From positions 1 through 17,246 of the forward strand of contig CAZDLO010000072.1 in NCBI GenBank assembly GCA_964506325.1: a DNA stretch of 17,246 nt, in the 5' to 3' direction. Source of the DNA: CAINVV01 sp964506325. GTDB taxonomy: Bacteria; Bacteroidota; Bacteroidia; Bacteroidales; Prolixibacteraceae. Below, piece by piece: positions 1 to 7,102 of the stretch (positions are counted from its first letter, which is position 1; the number at the start of each line of letters is the position of its first letter). The notes under the pieces are model-generated. The model made no database searches, was not told where the DNA came from, and was given only the letters and a program-made list of their open reading frames with translations. The translations under genes were made by a program, and so were the position numbers.

Positions 1-1029
1 GGTTCCCTTTTTCGGAACCCAAACCGGGCCGAAATTGTCAAGACTCCATGAATACTGGTCGCTACTTGGGAAGATATTGGGGTCGCGGTCTTCTTTTGGC
101 CAGGTAATTCTCTCTTTGGAGAGGATGAATTTCATGCCGTCCATTTTAGCTACCTGCTCAGATGTAAGCGAAATGATCATTTTGGATCCTGAACCCTCTA
201 TGTCTTCGGGACCGATTCCCAACTTTTCCATGGCATTGGAATTGAGAGAATTTCCCTGAATTGTCACCAGGTATTTGTATTGTATCCCGGGAATATCCTT
301 CTGAGGTTTGTTGTTGACATAGGCAAGGCCGTTCACGAGCTTTAAAGAATCTCCCGGGATGGCTATACATCGTTTGATGTAATTTTCCCTTTTGTCGACA
401 GGGCGGTAAATGACATCACCAAAAGTACGTTTGTCGGTCTGCACACGCTCCCTGCCGTAACTTCTGACCATTTCATAATAGCTTCTATCCTGCTGGTTGG
501 TTGCAACAGAGTCTCCTTCCGGAAAATTGAAAACGACAACATCATCGTTCTTCACTTTTCCAAATCCGCCCAACCTCTTGAAATCATTGTGGATAATCTC
601 CGAGAAAGAGCGTGTGGATGCTGTAAACGGCATGGTGTGGTGTACAAACGGGAATGCCACAGGTGTATTGGGAAGCTTTGGCCCATAAGCAGTTTTGCTG
701 ACAAAAAGGTAATCACCTACCATCATTGATTTCTCCATGGAAGAGGTAGGGATGGTATATGCTTCAATGAAAAACAACCGGATAAATGTTGCTGCAATCA
801 CGGCGAAAATTATGGCATCGACCCATTCAACAAACTTTGTCTGCCTTCCCTCATGCGGATTTTTCTTTTTCCAGAAAGTCCAGTGAACTTTCCCCGTGAT
901 GTACATATCAAATATGACACCCAATCCAATCAACCACCAAAAATTCAGGAGCCATATTACCCACAGGAGATACAAGCCTCCAATAATGCCAAATTGAATC
1001 CATTGGCTTCTCGAAACGTCTTTAAACAT
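1..1029 (-). CDS. lepB: Signal peptidase I, 3' end cut by window edge
   Basis: Membrane-bound serine endopeptidase that removes signal peptides from exported proteins; the active site faces the periplasm. The minus frame is open for 343 codons from an ATG at 1029 to the left edge, so the C-terminus is missing. Hydrophobic segments lie at about residues 11-42 and 71-88. The second is followed by PTSSMEKSMMVGD (residues 94-106), the signal peptidase box with catalytic Ser97. The general-base Lys219 sits in YIKRCIAIPGD (residues 217-227), the second conserved box. The 122 residues between Ser97 and Lys219 are much longer than in minimal enzymes and fit the Bacteroidetes form. The start follows an A-rich leader with no Shine-Dalgarno sequence and lies 10 bases downstream of dapB, so the two are probably co-transcribed. 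Identity is firm from the two catalytic boxes. Confidence 0.95.
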   Translation of the reverse strand, partial: MFKDVSRSQWIQFGIIGGLYLLWVIWLLNFWWLIGLGVIFDMYITGKVHWTFWKKKNPHEGRQTKFVEWVDAIIFAVIAATFIRLFFIEAYTIPTSSMEKSMMVGDYLFVSKTAYGPKLPNTPVAFPFVHHTMPFTASTRSFSEIIHNDFKRLGGFGKVKNDDVVVFNFPEGDSVATNQQDRSYYEMVRSYGRERVQTDKRTFGDVIYRPVDKRENYIKRCIAIPGDSLKLVNGLAYVNNKPQKDIPGIQYKYLVTIQGNSLNSNAMEKLGIGPEDIEGSGSKMIISLTSEQVAKMDGMKFILSKERITWPKEDRDPNIFPSSDQYSWSLDNFGPVWVPKKGT

Positions 1030-1039
1030 ATACTTTTAC

Positions 1040-1756
1040 TTAAAATTTTAACAAATCTGACATACTGAGGATCCCTTTTTTCCCGTCACAGAATTCTGCG
1101 GCCATTACGGCTCCCAGGGCAAACCCTTTCCTGCTGTAGGCATTGTGAGTAATCTCAATGAAATCTACCTCGGAATCATATTTTATGCTGTGCAACCCCG
1201 GGTATGGATCTTTTCTTACGGGCTTGATATGAAGTTCGGATTTATCCATGGGCTGATCGATTGTCCAGGATTTTTTCGATCCGTTTTCAGCGATGATGCC
1301 TTCTGCAAGGGTAATGGCAGTGCCGCTGGGGGCATCCAGTTTCAGTGTGTGGTGAATCTCAGTCATCGAAACATCGTACTGATCAAACCTTTTCATCATC
1401 CCGGCCAGTTTTTTGTTTAACTCAAAGAAGAGATTTACTCCCAGGCTAAAATTTGAGGCATAAAAGAAACAACCATTTTTAGAAAGGCACTCTATTTCGA
1501 CTTCGGCTTTTTGACTGAGCCATCCCGTCGTTCCGCTGACAACCGGAATGCCTGCATCAAAGCAAATGCTGTAGTTTCCGATAGCAGTCGAAGGAATAGT
1601 GAATTCAATGGCCACATCTGCCAGCCGGAGGTTATCTACGGTAAGGTCGTGAATATTGTTCACATCTATTTTAAGTACGACTGAGTGACCGCGACTTACC
1701 GCAATCTGCTCAATCTCTTTTCCCATTCTACCGTATCCGATTAAGGCAATCTTCAT
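1040..1756 (-). CDS. dapB: 4-hydroxy-tetrahydrodipicolinate reductase
   Basis: Cytoplasmic NAD(P)H-dependent reductase that converts 4-hydroxy-tetrahydrodipicolinate to tetrahydrodipicolinate, the second committed step of the lysine/diaminopimelate pathway. It thereby feeds peptidoglycan and lysine synthesis. The 238-residue product opens with a dinucleotide-binding loop, GYGRMG (residues 7-12). It carries SGTTGW (74-79) and SNFSLGVN (101-108). The catalytic block is EIHH (133-136), followed by Lys139 and SGTA (144-147), which form the substrate-binding and proton-donor region of the family. Length is slightly below the proteobacterial enzyme (about 270) and normal for Bacteroidetes. The start at 1756 begins directly with the Rossmann strand MKIALIGYG, so no longer start is needed. 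It leads a two-gene unit with lepB and has a well-formed promoter about 45 bases upstream. Confidence 0.96.
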   Translation of the reverse strand: MKIALIGYGRMGKEIEQIAVSRGHSVVLKIDVNNIHDLTVDNLRLADVAIEFTIPSTAIGNYSICFDAGIPVVSGTTGWLSQKAEVEIECLSKNGCFFYASNFSLGVNLFFELNKKLAGMMKRFDQYDVSMTEIHHTLKLDAPSGTAITLAEGIIAENGSKKSWTIDQPMDKSELHIKPVRKDPYPGLHSIKYDSEVDFIEITHNAYSRKGFALGAVMAAEFCDGKKGILSMSDLLKF

Positions 1757-1798
1757 AATTTTGCTTTCTCTATCAGTATTAGTTTTTAAAAATAATTA

Positions 1799-1829
1799 CA
1801 AAGGTACGATTTCTTTTCAGCCCGGACAA
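1799..1829 (-). promoter_or_regulatory. Bacteroidetes-type promoter of dapB-lepB
   Basis: On the minus strand TACCTTTG (1806-1799) matches the Bacteroidetes -7 consensus TAnnTTTG exactly. A TTG (1829-1827) lies 20 bases further upstream, close to the expected -33 spacing. Transcription would start a few bases downstream, giving a leader of roughly 35-40 A/T-rich bases before the dapB ATG at 1756. The consensus is established for Bacteroides sigma factors. The assignment here is by sequence match only. Confidence 0.6.
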
Positions 1830-2028
1830 CGTTACTGCTCATGCCAGGCAATCCTGCAGGAGGGAAAGGCCGGACAGGTTGGCCCCGGTGGACTTTCGCA
1901 GCCATCCAAATATTGTGGTGACATGATCCGGGCCGGTATTTTAAGCTTCAGTGCCCCTCCCGGTCCTGGTAACCTTAAACCCCTGTGAACATCCACCGGC
2001 AGAACCAGGAACAGATCTGTATATTTCA

Positions 2029-2055
2029 GAACTGATCTGGCAACCAGTTCAGTTC
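2029..2055 (-). terminator. Hairpin downstream of the AsmA-family gene
   Basis: The arms GAACTGATCTGG (2029-2040) and CCAGTTCAGTTC (2044-2055) are inverted repeats with one mismatched pair in 12 and a 3-base CAA loop. The hairpin lies 62 bases past the AsmA stop, where a terminator would be expected. No T-run follows on the minus strand, so it may instead be an RNA-stabilising stem or part of the neighbouring GC-rich element. Confidence 0.35.
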
Positions 2056-2116
2056 TATCCCATATTTCCGGACAATTGTCTGAATGTTAACACGTAGATG
2101 GAGAAGATGAAAAAGC

Positions 2117-4576
2117 CTACCGGAAAAGATTATCCAGTCCCAGCTTCTTGGCAGCATCCTGTAAAGTTGATTTTGCCTTTTTATTGAATTCCTTGGCTAC
2201 CAGTTCCTTGGCTTCCGAGAGATCTACCTTCACATCCGGTTTGACAATTTTTCCTCCCAGGTTAATGGTAACTGGCAATTTGCTGATGTTTTCAGTTCCC
2301 GGAACAAAACCAATCAACCCGGATACATCGGGACTTAAGTCACTCTTGTTCACATTGAACCGGAGTTTGTAGTTCAGATCCAGGGCCAGACTCTGGTTCC
2401 CTGAGACAGTAACCTCCTGGTTGGCGATCCTGGTTGTGAAGGGGGAGATGGACAGTGCCCCGTTGGTAATGGAAATGTTGCTTGCAAAATCACTGACTTT
2501 GACGTTTGTGAAAAGATCTTTCCGAAAATAGTTGCCAATCTCCGCAAACATGCTGTTTCCGACCAGTTCCAGGTTTTTCAGGGATACCATGCCATTGCCG
2601 TTTAAATCGGCGAAATTGGGAGCGTAATCCTTCCCGAGGGTTCCGTTGAGTGTCATCCCTGTAAAAAATGTTCCCTTGCTGTTGGCAGCAAAAGGAAGGA
2701 AATGACGGACCATCCCGACAGACTGGTATGCAGCAGGCAGATCAAAATCTTTCATGTCGATTTTGAAGTTGAAATTGGCAGGCAATTTTTCTTTGGCTGC
2801 ATATTCTCCGGATAAGACCATTTTGCCTTTTAAAAGGTTCATGGAAAGCTGATCCAGGTTCAGTTTCTGGTCCCGGACAATGAGTTTGCCGGTGGTTCCC
2901 CTGATCTCCATCCGGTTGTACAACATCCTGTCAACATCTGCCTGGATGGTCATATCGATTCCTGCAGGTATGACATAGGGATCGCTGTGGGTTACAGAAT
3001 CTCCGGACTGAGTGCCCCCGTTCATCAGTTGTGTTACATCCAGCTGTGAGGATTTTACCCTGATGTTTCCATGGATGGTCCCGTTTTTTAGCAGGTAGGC
3101 CCAGTAATCTGACAGGGAACCATCTACGGTGAAATCGCTCATCCCCAATTTCCCTTTCAGGGATGAGATGGCCACCTCCTTTGAATTGAAAACGAAACCA
3201 GCCGACTGAATTCCCAAAGTTTCGGGGAAGGCGGGAGACCGGTAGGAAAAATTGCTCAGGGTAAGATTTCCACTGGTCCGGAACAGGTCGTATTCACTTT
3301 TTTCAATGGCCGAAACTGGTCCGTTGAAATGAATATTGCCACTAATCATTCCTCCCAGTTCCATGGAGTCAACAGGTAAAGTATTTTTCAACGTGGAAAA
3401 ATCTATCTCACCAACGAGGTCGCCTGCAAGGAAAGGATTACTGACAGGTGTGGTAACTGTCAGATTACCAATGACCGGATGACCGGCAAAATAGGCTTCG
3501 AACTTTCTTACGGAAATTTTCAGCGAATCCATGGTTCCCTCCGGTTTGGATAAGGTTGCGTCCATGGCCATCCTGCTTATATCATTGGGCAGAGAGGGAT
3601 ATTTTATCCTGCCGTCGGCCAGCTTAAGGCTGGCCTGGATAGCAGGGTATGTCTGGTCGGAATATATGCCCTTGACAGATCCCGCGAAAGATAAGGTTCC
3701 GCTCTTTTCGGTAGATTTCAGCTTATTTTGTTGCGCTTGCGGCAGAAAACCCACCAACTCTTCCAGCGTGCATCCTTTTGATTCAAAAGTAAGATCATAC
3801 AAATCAGACTTCTCGTTCATCACGAATGTCCCCTGTAATTCAAGTGGTAACTTGTTAACAATGAATTTATTGTTCAGGAACCTGAAGCTCATTTGATCGA
3901 AATTGGCTTGCAGTTCACCCTCTCCGCTAACAAGCATTCCGCTTACGAGCTGACTGCCTTCATAATTTAAACTGATACTATCTGCCTTGCCGTTAAAATT
4001 CAGTTTGCTGTCATTGCCTTTCAGGAAACCGGAGAGCAAAAAATGGCCATCCCTGAATCCCGCCAACAGCTTCGACTGATCATCGCGGTACGATAAGGCA
4101 GTATTGAACAGTTCGATCCTGCTGAGATTAATCTTCATCGGGCTTTCTGCCTCCGCGGCCGGATCCTGAGCCTTTGTTTTGGTGATATCCCAGTTTGCCT
4201 TACCCTCTGGATTAACGATAAAATTGACCTGCGAATTCTTTACAAGTATCTCTGAAATGTTCATTCCATCACTTTTCCACAAAGAGGATATGGATACAGA
4301 TGTTGACAATGTTTCAACCCTCAGCAGAGTTTTTCCTTCGAATTCATTCACGCCATTGATGGTCAGCTCCTTAAGTCTGATGTCGAGTTGGGGAAAGCTT
4401 CTGAAGAGTGAAATATCCACCTCATTGAAATCCAGTTTTGCCATCATGGATTCGTTGGCCATCAGCTTAATTTTCGTAACAATGCTGCCTTTAAAGATCA
4501 CAGGCAACGTTATCATGGCCAAAAGCACGGTTGCCAATACAGCAGCCGCAATCAAACCTATCTTTTTTGTGTTCAT
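2117..4576 (-). CDS. AsmA-family envelope protein
   Basis: AsmA-like proteins belong to the wider AsmA/TamB/YhdP group of inner-membrane-anchored, periplasm-spanning proteins linked to outer-membrane assembly and lipid movement. The exact role of Bacteroidetes members is not established. The 819-residue product starts with a short basic end and one membrane segment (about residues 7-28). The typical AsmA N-terminal block follows: FRSFPQLDIRLKELTING (residues 58-75) and a LLRVETLSTSVSISSLW stretch near 84-100. The rest is repetitive, beta-rich sequence with alternating polar and hydrophobic residues. It ends in a charged helical tail (about 785-819) after a GGKIVKPDVKVDL motif. Its ATG lies 14 bases downstream of the cinA stop, so the two are probably one transcript. 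No frameshift is visible and the length is usual for the family. Confidence 0.85.
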   Translation of the reverse strand: MNTKKIGLIAAAVLATVLLAMITLPVIFKGSIVTKIKLMANESMMAKLDFNEVDISLFRSFPQLDIRLKELTINGVNEFEGKTLLRVETLSTSVSISSLWKSDGMNISEILVKNSQVNFIVNPEGKANWDITKTKAQDPAAEAESPMKINLSRIELFNTALSYRDDQSKLLAGFRDGHFLLSGFLKGNDSKLNFNGKADSISLNYEGSQLVSGMLVSGEGELQANFDQMSFRFLNNKFIVNKLPLELQGTFVMNEKSDLYDLTFESKGCTLEELVGFLPQAQQNKLKSTEKSGTLSFAGSVKGIYSDQTYPAIQASLKLADGRIKYPSLPNDISRMAMDATLSKPEGTMDSLKISVRKFEAYFAGHPVIGNLTVTTPVSNPFLAGDLVGEIDFSTLKNTLPVDSMELGGMISGNIHFNGPVSAIEKSEYDLFRTSGNLTLSNFSYRSPAFPETLGIQSAGFVFNSKEVAISSLKGKLGMSDFTVDGSLSDYWAYLLKNGTIHGNIRVKSSQLDVTQLMNGGTQSGDSVTHSDPYVIPAGIDMTIQADVDRMLYNRMEIRGTTGKLIVRDQKLNLDQLSMNLLKGKMVLSGEYAAKEKLPANFNFKIDMKDFDLPAAYQSVGMVRHFLPFAANSKGTFFTGMTLNGTLGKDYAPNFADLNGNGMVSLKNLELVGNSMFAEIGNYFRKDLFTNVKVSDFASNISITNGALSISPFTTRIANQEVTVSGNQSLALDLNYKLRFNVNKSDLSPDVSGLIGFVPGTENISKLPVTINLGGKIVKPDVKVDLSEAKELVAKEFNKKAKSTLQDAAKKLGLDNLFR

Positions 4577-4590
4577 TGTATGGTATTGGT

Positions 4591-5832
4591 TTAAAGGGAC
4601 ATTATTAATTTTCTCAGCATAAACATGGCGGTCTGGCCGGTTCTGGCGATGGTCCGCTCGCGGTCGTTTCCGAAATTATAAAGCTGGGACAGAACTTTTT
4701 CTTTGTGAGCTACTGCTATCCAGACAGTACCTGCAGGTTTTAAAACTGTTCCACCGTCCGGTCCTGCAATTCCAGATGAGGCAATGGCAAAGTCAGTGCC
4801 AAGTATCCTGCATGCATTCTGAGCCATTGCCTCCACCACTTCACAGCTTACGGCACCGTGAGCTTCAATCAGGTGTTCATCCACCTCCAGGAGGCGTATT
4901 TTAATATCGTTCGAATATGCAACGACGGAGCCTTTAAAATAGGCTGAACTTCCGGGGTTAGCGGTGAAAAGCTTTGCAATGGCACCTCCTGTGCAACTCT
5001 CGGCCGTAGATATCGTTTTATTTCTTTCTGCCAGGAGTTTTCCAATGCTTCCTGCCGGGGAATCATCGTCGTACCCATAGATATTGGGTTGAATGATTTT
5101 TTGCAGCAGACGTACCTGGTGTCCAACCTCTGCTTCCATCACTGACTGATCATGGCCGCGCGCCGAGAGTCGGAGCCGGACACCGGTAGGGCTGGGCAGA
5201 TAGGCCAGTTTGATATAAACAGGCAATTCATCTTCCCAGTCAGAGATTTTTTCGGCCAGCATGGATTCCGGAATTCCCTGTGTCAGTACAGTCCGGTGAA
5301 ATATGGTCGATGCCTGGAAATTTTTTCTCAGGTAAGGCAAAATCTCAAACTCCATGAGGTATTTCATTTCGAACGGAACCCCCGGTAAAAAAATGAAATG
5401 ACAATTCTCCTTTTTCAGCAACAATCCCGGGGCCGTTCCAAGCTTGTTCCTGAATACAGTGCTGCCAACCGGAACAAGTGCCTGGTTGTGATTCAGGCTG
5501 TTAATCGTAATTCCCCTTTTTGAGAGGAGCTCCTCCACATTATGAAGTACATCAGTGTTGAGTTCCAGCCTGGTATTGAAATACCCACAAATGGTGTCTT
5601 TGGTTTTGTCGTCTTTGGTGGGGCCCAATCCCCCAGTTACGATTACGAGGTCAACTTTTTTGGAGGATTCCTTGAAAGTTTCGGTGATGTGTTCAGGATC
5701 GTCGGAGATGCTGATAATCTGCCGGACATTGATGCCTTCATCGTTTAATTTTTGTGCCATCCAGGCAGAATTGGTATCTACGATCTGGCCAATCAGTATT
5801 TCATCTCCTATGGTAATTATGTCGAGGTTCAT
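4591..5832 (-). CDS. cinA: CinA-family protein with nicotinamide-nucleotide amidase domain
   Basis: Two-domain cytoplasmic protein. The N-terminal MoCF-like domain (COG1058 type) carries ADP-ribose pyrophosphatase activity in characterised members. The C-terminal PncC domain deamidates nicotinamide mononucleotide to nicotinate mononucleotide in pyridine-nucleotide salvage. In the 413-residue product the MoCF part spans about residues 1-170, with ITIGDEILIGQIVDTN (6-21), VTGGLGPTKDD (65-75) and the LPGVPFEM loop (149-156). The PncC part spans about 255-413, with the active-site motif TAESCTGG (276-283), SSGIAGPDGG (352-361) and PAGTVWIA (366-373). Both halves look complete. The name comes from competence-inducible genes, but nothing here suggests a competence locus. 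The start at 5832 opens directly into the first strand. The next upstream gene (YccF-type) is 144 bases away, so cinA may head its own unit with the AsmA gene. Confidence 0.95.
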   Translation of the reverse strand: MNLDIITIGDEILIGQIVDTNSAWMAQKLNDEGINVRQIISISDDPEHITETFKESSKKVDLVIVTGGLGPTKDDKTKDTICGYFNTRLELNTDVLHNVEELLSKRGITINSLNHNQALVPVGSTVFRNKLGTAPGLLLKKENCHFIFLPGVPFEMKYLMEFEILPYLRKNFQASTIFHRTVLTQGIPESMLAEKISDWEDELPVYIKLAYLPSPTGVRLRLSARGHDQSVMEAEVGHQVRLLQKIIQPNIYGYDDDSPAGSIGKLLAERNKTISTAESCTGGAIAKLFTANPGSSAYFKGSVVAYSNDIKIRLLEVDEHLIEAHGAVSCEVVEAMAQNACRILGTDFAIASSGIAGPDGGTVLKPAGTVWIAVAHKEKVLSQLYNFGNDRERTIARTGQTAMFMLRKLIMSL

Positions 5833-5976
5833 TAAAGAATTCAGAGTTATGATTATGAATTTTGAAAATGTCCATGCCTGACCAGCATTGACCGGTATTT
5901 TTCTTCGTTCGTTCCCTTTTCTATTTCAAAATATATCCAGGTATCATTGTGTTTAAAATTTCGCCAATACCTTTCT

Positions 5977-6345
5977 TTACATCAGGTCATAACCGAACGG
6001 ATAGAGGCTCAGGCGCATTAACTTGAAATGCTGGATTCCGAATGGAATACCTATAATGGTGATACACAGAATAACACCAAAGAAAAGATGTGACAGGGCA
6101 ATCCAGAAACCGGCAAATACAAGCCAGATAATATTGAGTAGGAAGGAAATTACCGGTATGGACCCGCCATTAGACCGGACAGATTTCCCGAATGGGGCCA
6201 GGGTGGCAATTCCAATTTTAAAACACTGCATACCCCAGGGTATGCCGATGATGGTAAGGCAAAGCACCAATCCGCCCCAGATGTATCCAAGGCAGGCAAG
6301 CAAGCCTCCAAAAATTATCCAGATAACATTTCCTATAAGACTCAT
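5977..6345 (-). CDS. YccF-type inner-membrane protein
   Basis: Small integral membrane protein of the YccF family (the domain once called DUF307), whose function is unknown. The 122-residue product is an internal duplication. Residues 25-53 (from GLVLCLTIIGIPWGMQ to APFG) align with residues 90-118 (from GVILCITIIGIPFGIQ to YPFG), and each is preceded by a NxIWxxFxGxxxAL-like helix (6-20 and 71-85). This two-fold repeat with TIIGIPxG signatures is diagnostic of the family. Four hydrophobic stretches suggest four membrane passes or re-entrant segments. The gene diverges from the phosphatase gene, with 151 bases between the two starts. No exact TAnnTTTG box was found; TACTTTAG on the minus strand near 6430 is one base off. 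Confidence 0.88.
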   Translation of the reverse strand: MSLIGNVIWIIFGGLLACLGYIWGGLVLCLTIIGIPWGMQCFKIGIATLAPFGKSVRSNGGSIPVISFLLNIIWLVFAGFWIALSHLFFGVILCITIIGIPFGIQHFKLMRLSLYPFGYDLM

Positions 6346-6496
6346 GGTTTCTGATTTACATTCATTAAAATTTGAAACTGATCATTGTCTTTGATTGATC
6401 TGAAGAAATCATTTTCCTATTTATACGGCTAAAGTACAAAATGGGATGCAAAAGATATTTTATTCTTTTCTTTGTTCAGTTTTTTTAACAATAGCC

Positions 6497-6964
6497 ATGG
6501 AAATATTATTTGTTTGCCTGGGCAATATCTGCCGTTCACCAGCTGCCGAGGGGGTTTTTACCAGTTTAATCGACAAATTCGGACTTGAAGAGGTTGTCTC
6601 CTGCGATTCGGCAGGTACTATCGGTAACCATGCGGGCGAAGGTGCTTATCCACAAATGAAAAAGGTTGCCCGGCGGCGAGGTTACGATCTGACCTCCATC
6701 TCCAGGCCCGTCAATCCGGAAAGGGATTTTGACCAATTTGACATGATCATTGCTATGGATGACCAAAATGTCGCCGATCTCAGTAGAATGGCCCCAAAGA
6801 GAATGTTTAAGGCCAGGATCACCAAAATGACTGATTATTGCACACGCCATAAAAACAGCTACGTTCCGGATCCTTACTACGGGGATACGAGGGATTACGA
6901 GCTGGTGATAGATCTGCTCGAGGATGCGTGTGAAGGGTTGATAAACAACTTGATGAAACGGTAG
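6497..6964 (+). CDS. Low-molecular-weight protein tyrosine phosphatase
   Basis: Cytoplasmic phosphotyrosine phosphatase of the LMW-PTP fold, 155 residues, the normal family length. The P-loop is C-X5-R-S: Cys7 and Arg13-Ser14 in VCLGNICRSP. Cys7 would be the nucleophile. The general acid is Asp125 in DPYYGD (125-130), at the usual place near the C-terminus. The frame is open upstream to an ATG at 6446, which would add 17 hydrophobic residues ahead of MEILFVCLGN. I prefer the ATG at 6497, because family members begin with this beta-strand only a few residues before the P-loop Cys, and a signal peptide would be out of keeping. In Bacteria such enzymes often pair with tyrosine kinases of capsule export, but none is present here, so the substrate is unknown. 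It ends before a shared terminator facing the convergent glycosidase gene. Confidence 0.95.
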   Translation: MEILFVCLGNICRSPAAEGVFTSLIDKFGLEEVVSCDSAGTIGNHAGEGAYPQMKKVARRRGYDLTSISRPVNPERDFDQFDMIIAMDDQNVADLSRMAPKRMFKARITKMTDYCTRHKNSYVPDPYYGDTRDYELVIDLLEDACEGLINNLMKR

Positions 6965-6971
6965 GGAAAGA

Positions 6972-7003
6972 ATGTGCAAATGTGCAAATGTGCAAATTTG
7001 CAA
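6972..7003. repeat. Tandem 8-base repeat ATGTGCAA
   Basis: Three perfect copies of ATGTGCAA (6972-6979, 6980-6987, 6988-6995) are followed by a variant, ATTTGCAA (6996-7003), 7 bases after the phosphatase stop codon. From memory, similar runs mixing ATGTGCAA and ATTTGCAA units occur between genes in many Bacteroidetes genomes and give spurious translations such as ICTFAHLHI. I cannot verify that recollection here. Confidence 0.8.
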
Positions 7004-7030
7004 ATAGGGGCAACCGGCGGCCAGAAAGAA

Positions 7031-7064
7031 ATAAAGCCACCCGTACGGGCAGCTTTATATTTTT
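7031..7064. terminator. Bidirectional terminator between convergent genes
   Basis: An inverted repeat spans 7031-7058. The outer arms ATAAAGC and GCTTTAT flank a CA/CA internal mismatch and an inner palindrome CCCGTACGGG. On the plus strand it runs into ATTTTT (7059-7064). On the minus strand it runs into TTTATTTCTTTC. It sits between the stop of the plus-strand phosphatase (6964) and the stop of the minus-strand glycosidase (7103), so it can serve both. Confidence 0.8.
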
Positions 7065-7102
7065 CAAATCGTGACAGGAAGGTTAATCCAAAGACCTTAT
7101 TT

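Larger units (their letters stand above)
1757..2116. other. Intergenic region between the AsmA gene and dapB
   Basis: This 360-base gap has three parts. An A/T-rich stretch next to dapB carries its promoter. A GC-rich island spans about 1841-2000 (92 of 160 bases are G or C by hand count). A hairpin lies at 2029-2055. The island contains an 8-base inverted repeat pair, CCGGTGGA (1885-1892) and TCCACCGG (1992-1999), and the 10-base palindrome TCCTGCAGGA (1852-1861). One minus-strand frame is open for about 84 codons ending at the TAA at 1834-1832, but its first ATG is only 30 codons from that stop. A plus frame is open from 1761 to 1988. Neither translation resembles a protein family I recognise. 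I see no convincing gene. A structured RNA or a dispersed intergenic repeat is possible. Confidence 0.5.

Noticed and set aside
4179..4622. 147-codon plus-strand open frame covering the AsmA start
   Set aside because: It is the complement of the AsmA signal-anchor region. The hydrophobic residues mirror the real membrane segment and the frame crosses the AsmA-cinA junction.
4591..5832. Competence locus suggested by the name CinA
   Set aside because: No recA, DNA uptake or pilus genes adjoin it. The conserved PncC motif indicates pyridine-nucleotide salvage instead.
5833..5976. Promoter box TATATTTTG upstream of cinA
   Set aside because: The spacing between TA and TTTG is three bases instead of two and no TTG lies at the right distance upstream, so I do not list it as a feature.
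6446..6496. Longer N-terminus for the tyrosine phosphatase starting at the ATG at 6446
   Set aside because: It would add a 17-residue hydrophobic stretch in front of a cytoplasmic fold whose members begin at the MEILFVCLGN strand. The ATG at 6497 fits the family length of about 155 residues.
6566..7067. Two minus-strand open frames over the phosphatase and its 3' region
   Set aside because: They are antisense to the phosphatase. Their N-terminal parts (ICTFAH-like) come from translation of the ATGTGCAA tandem repeat.
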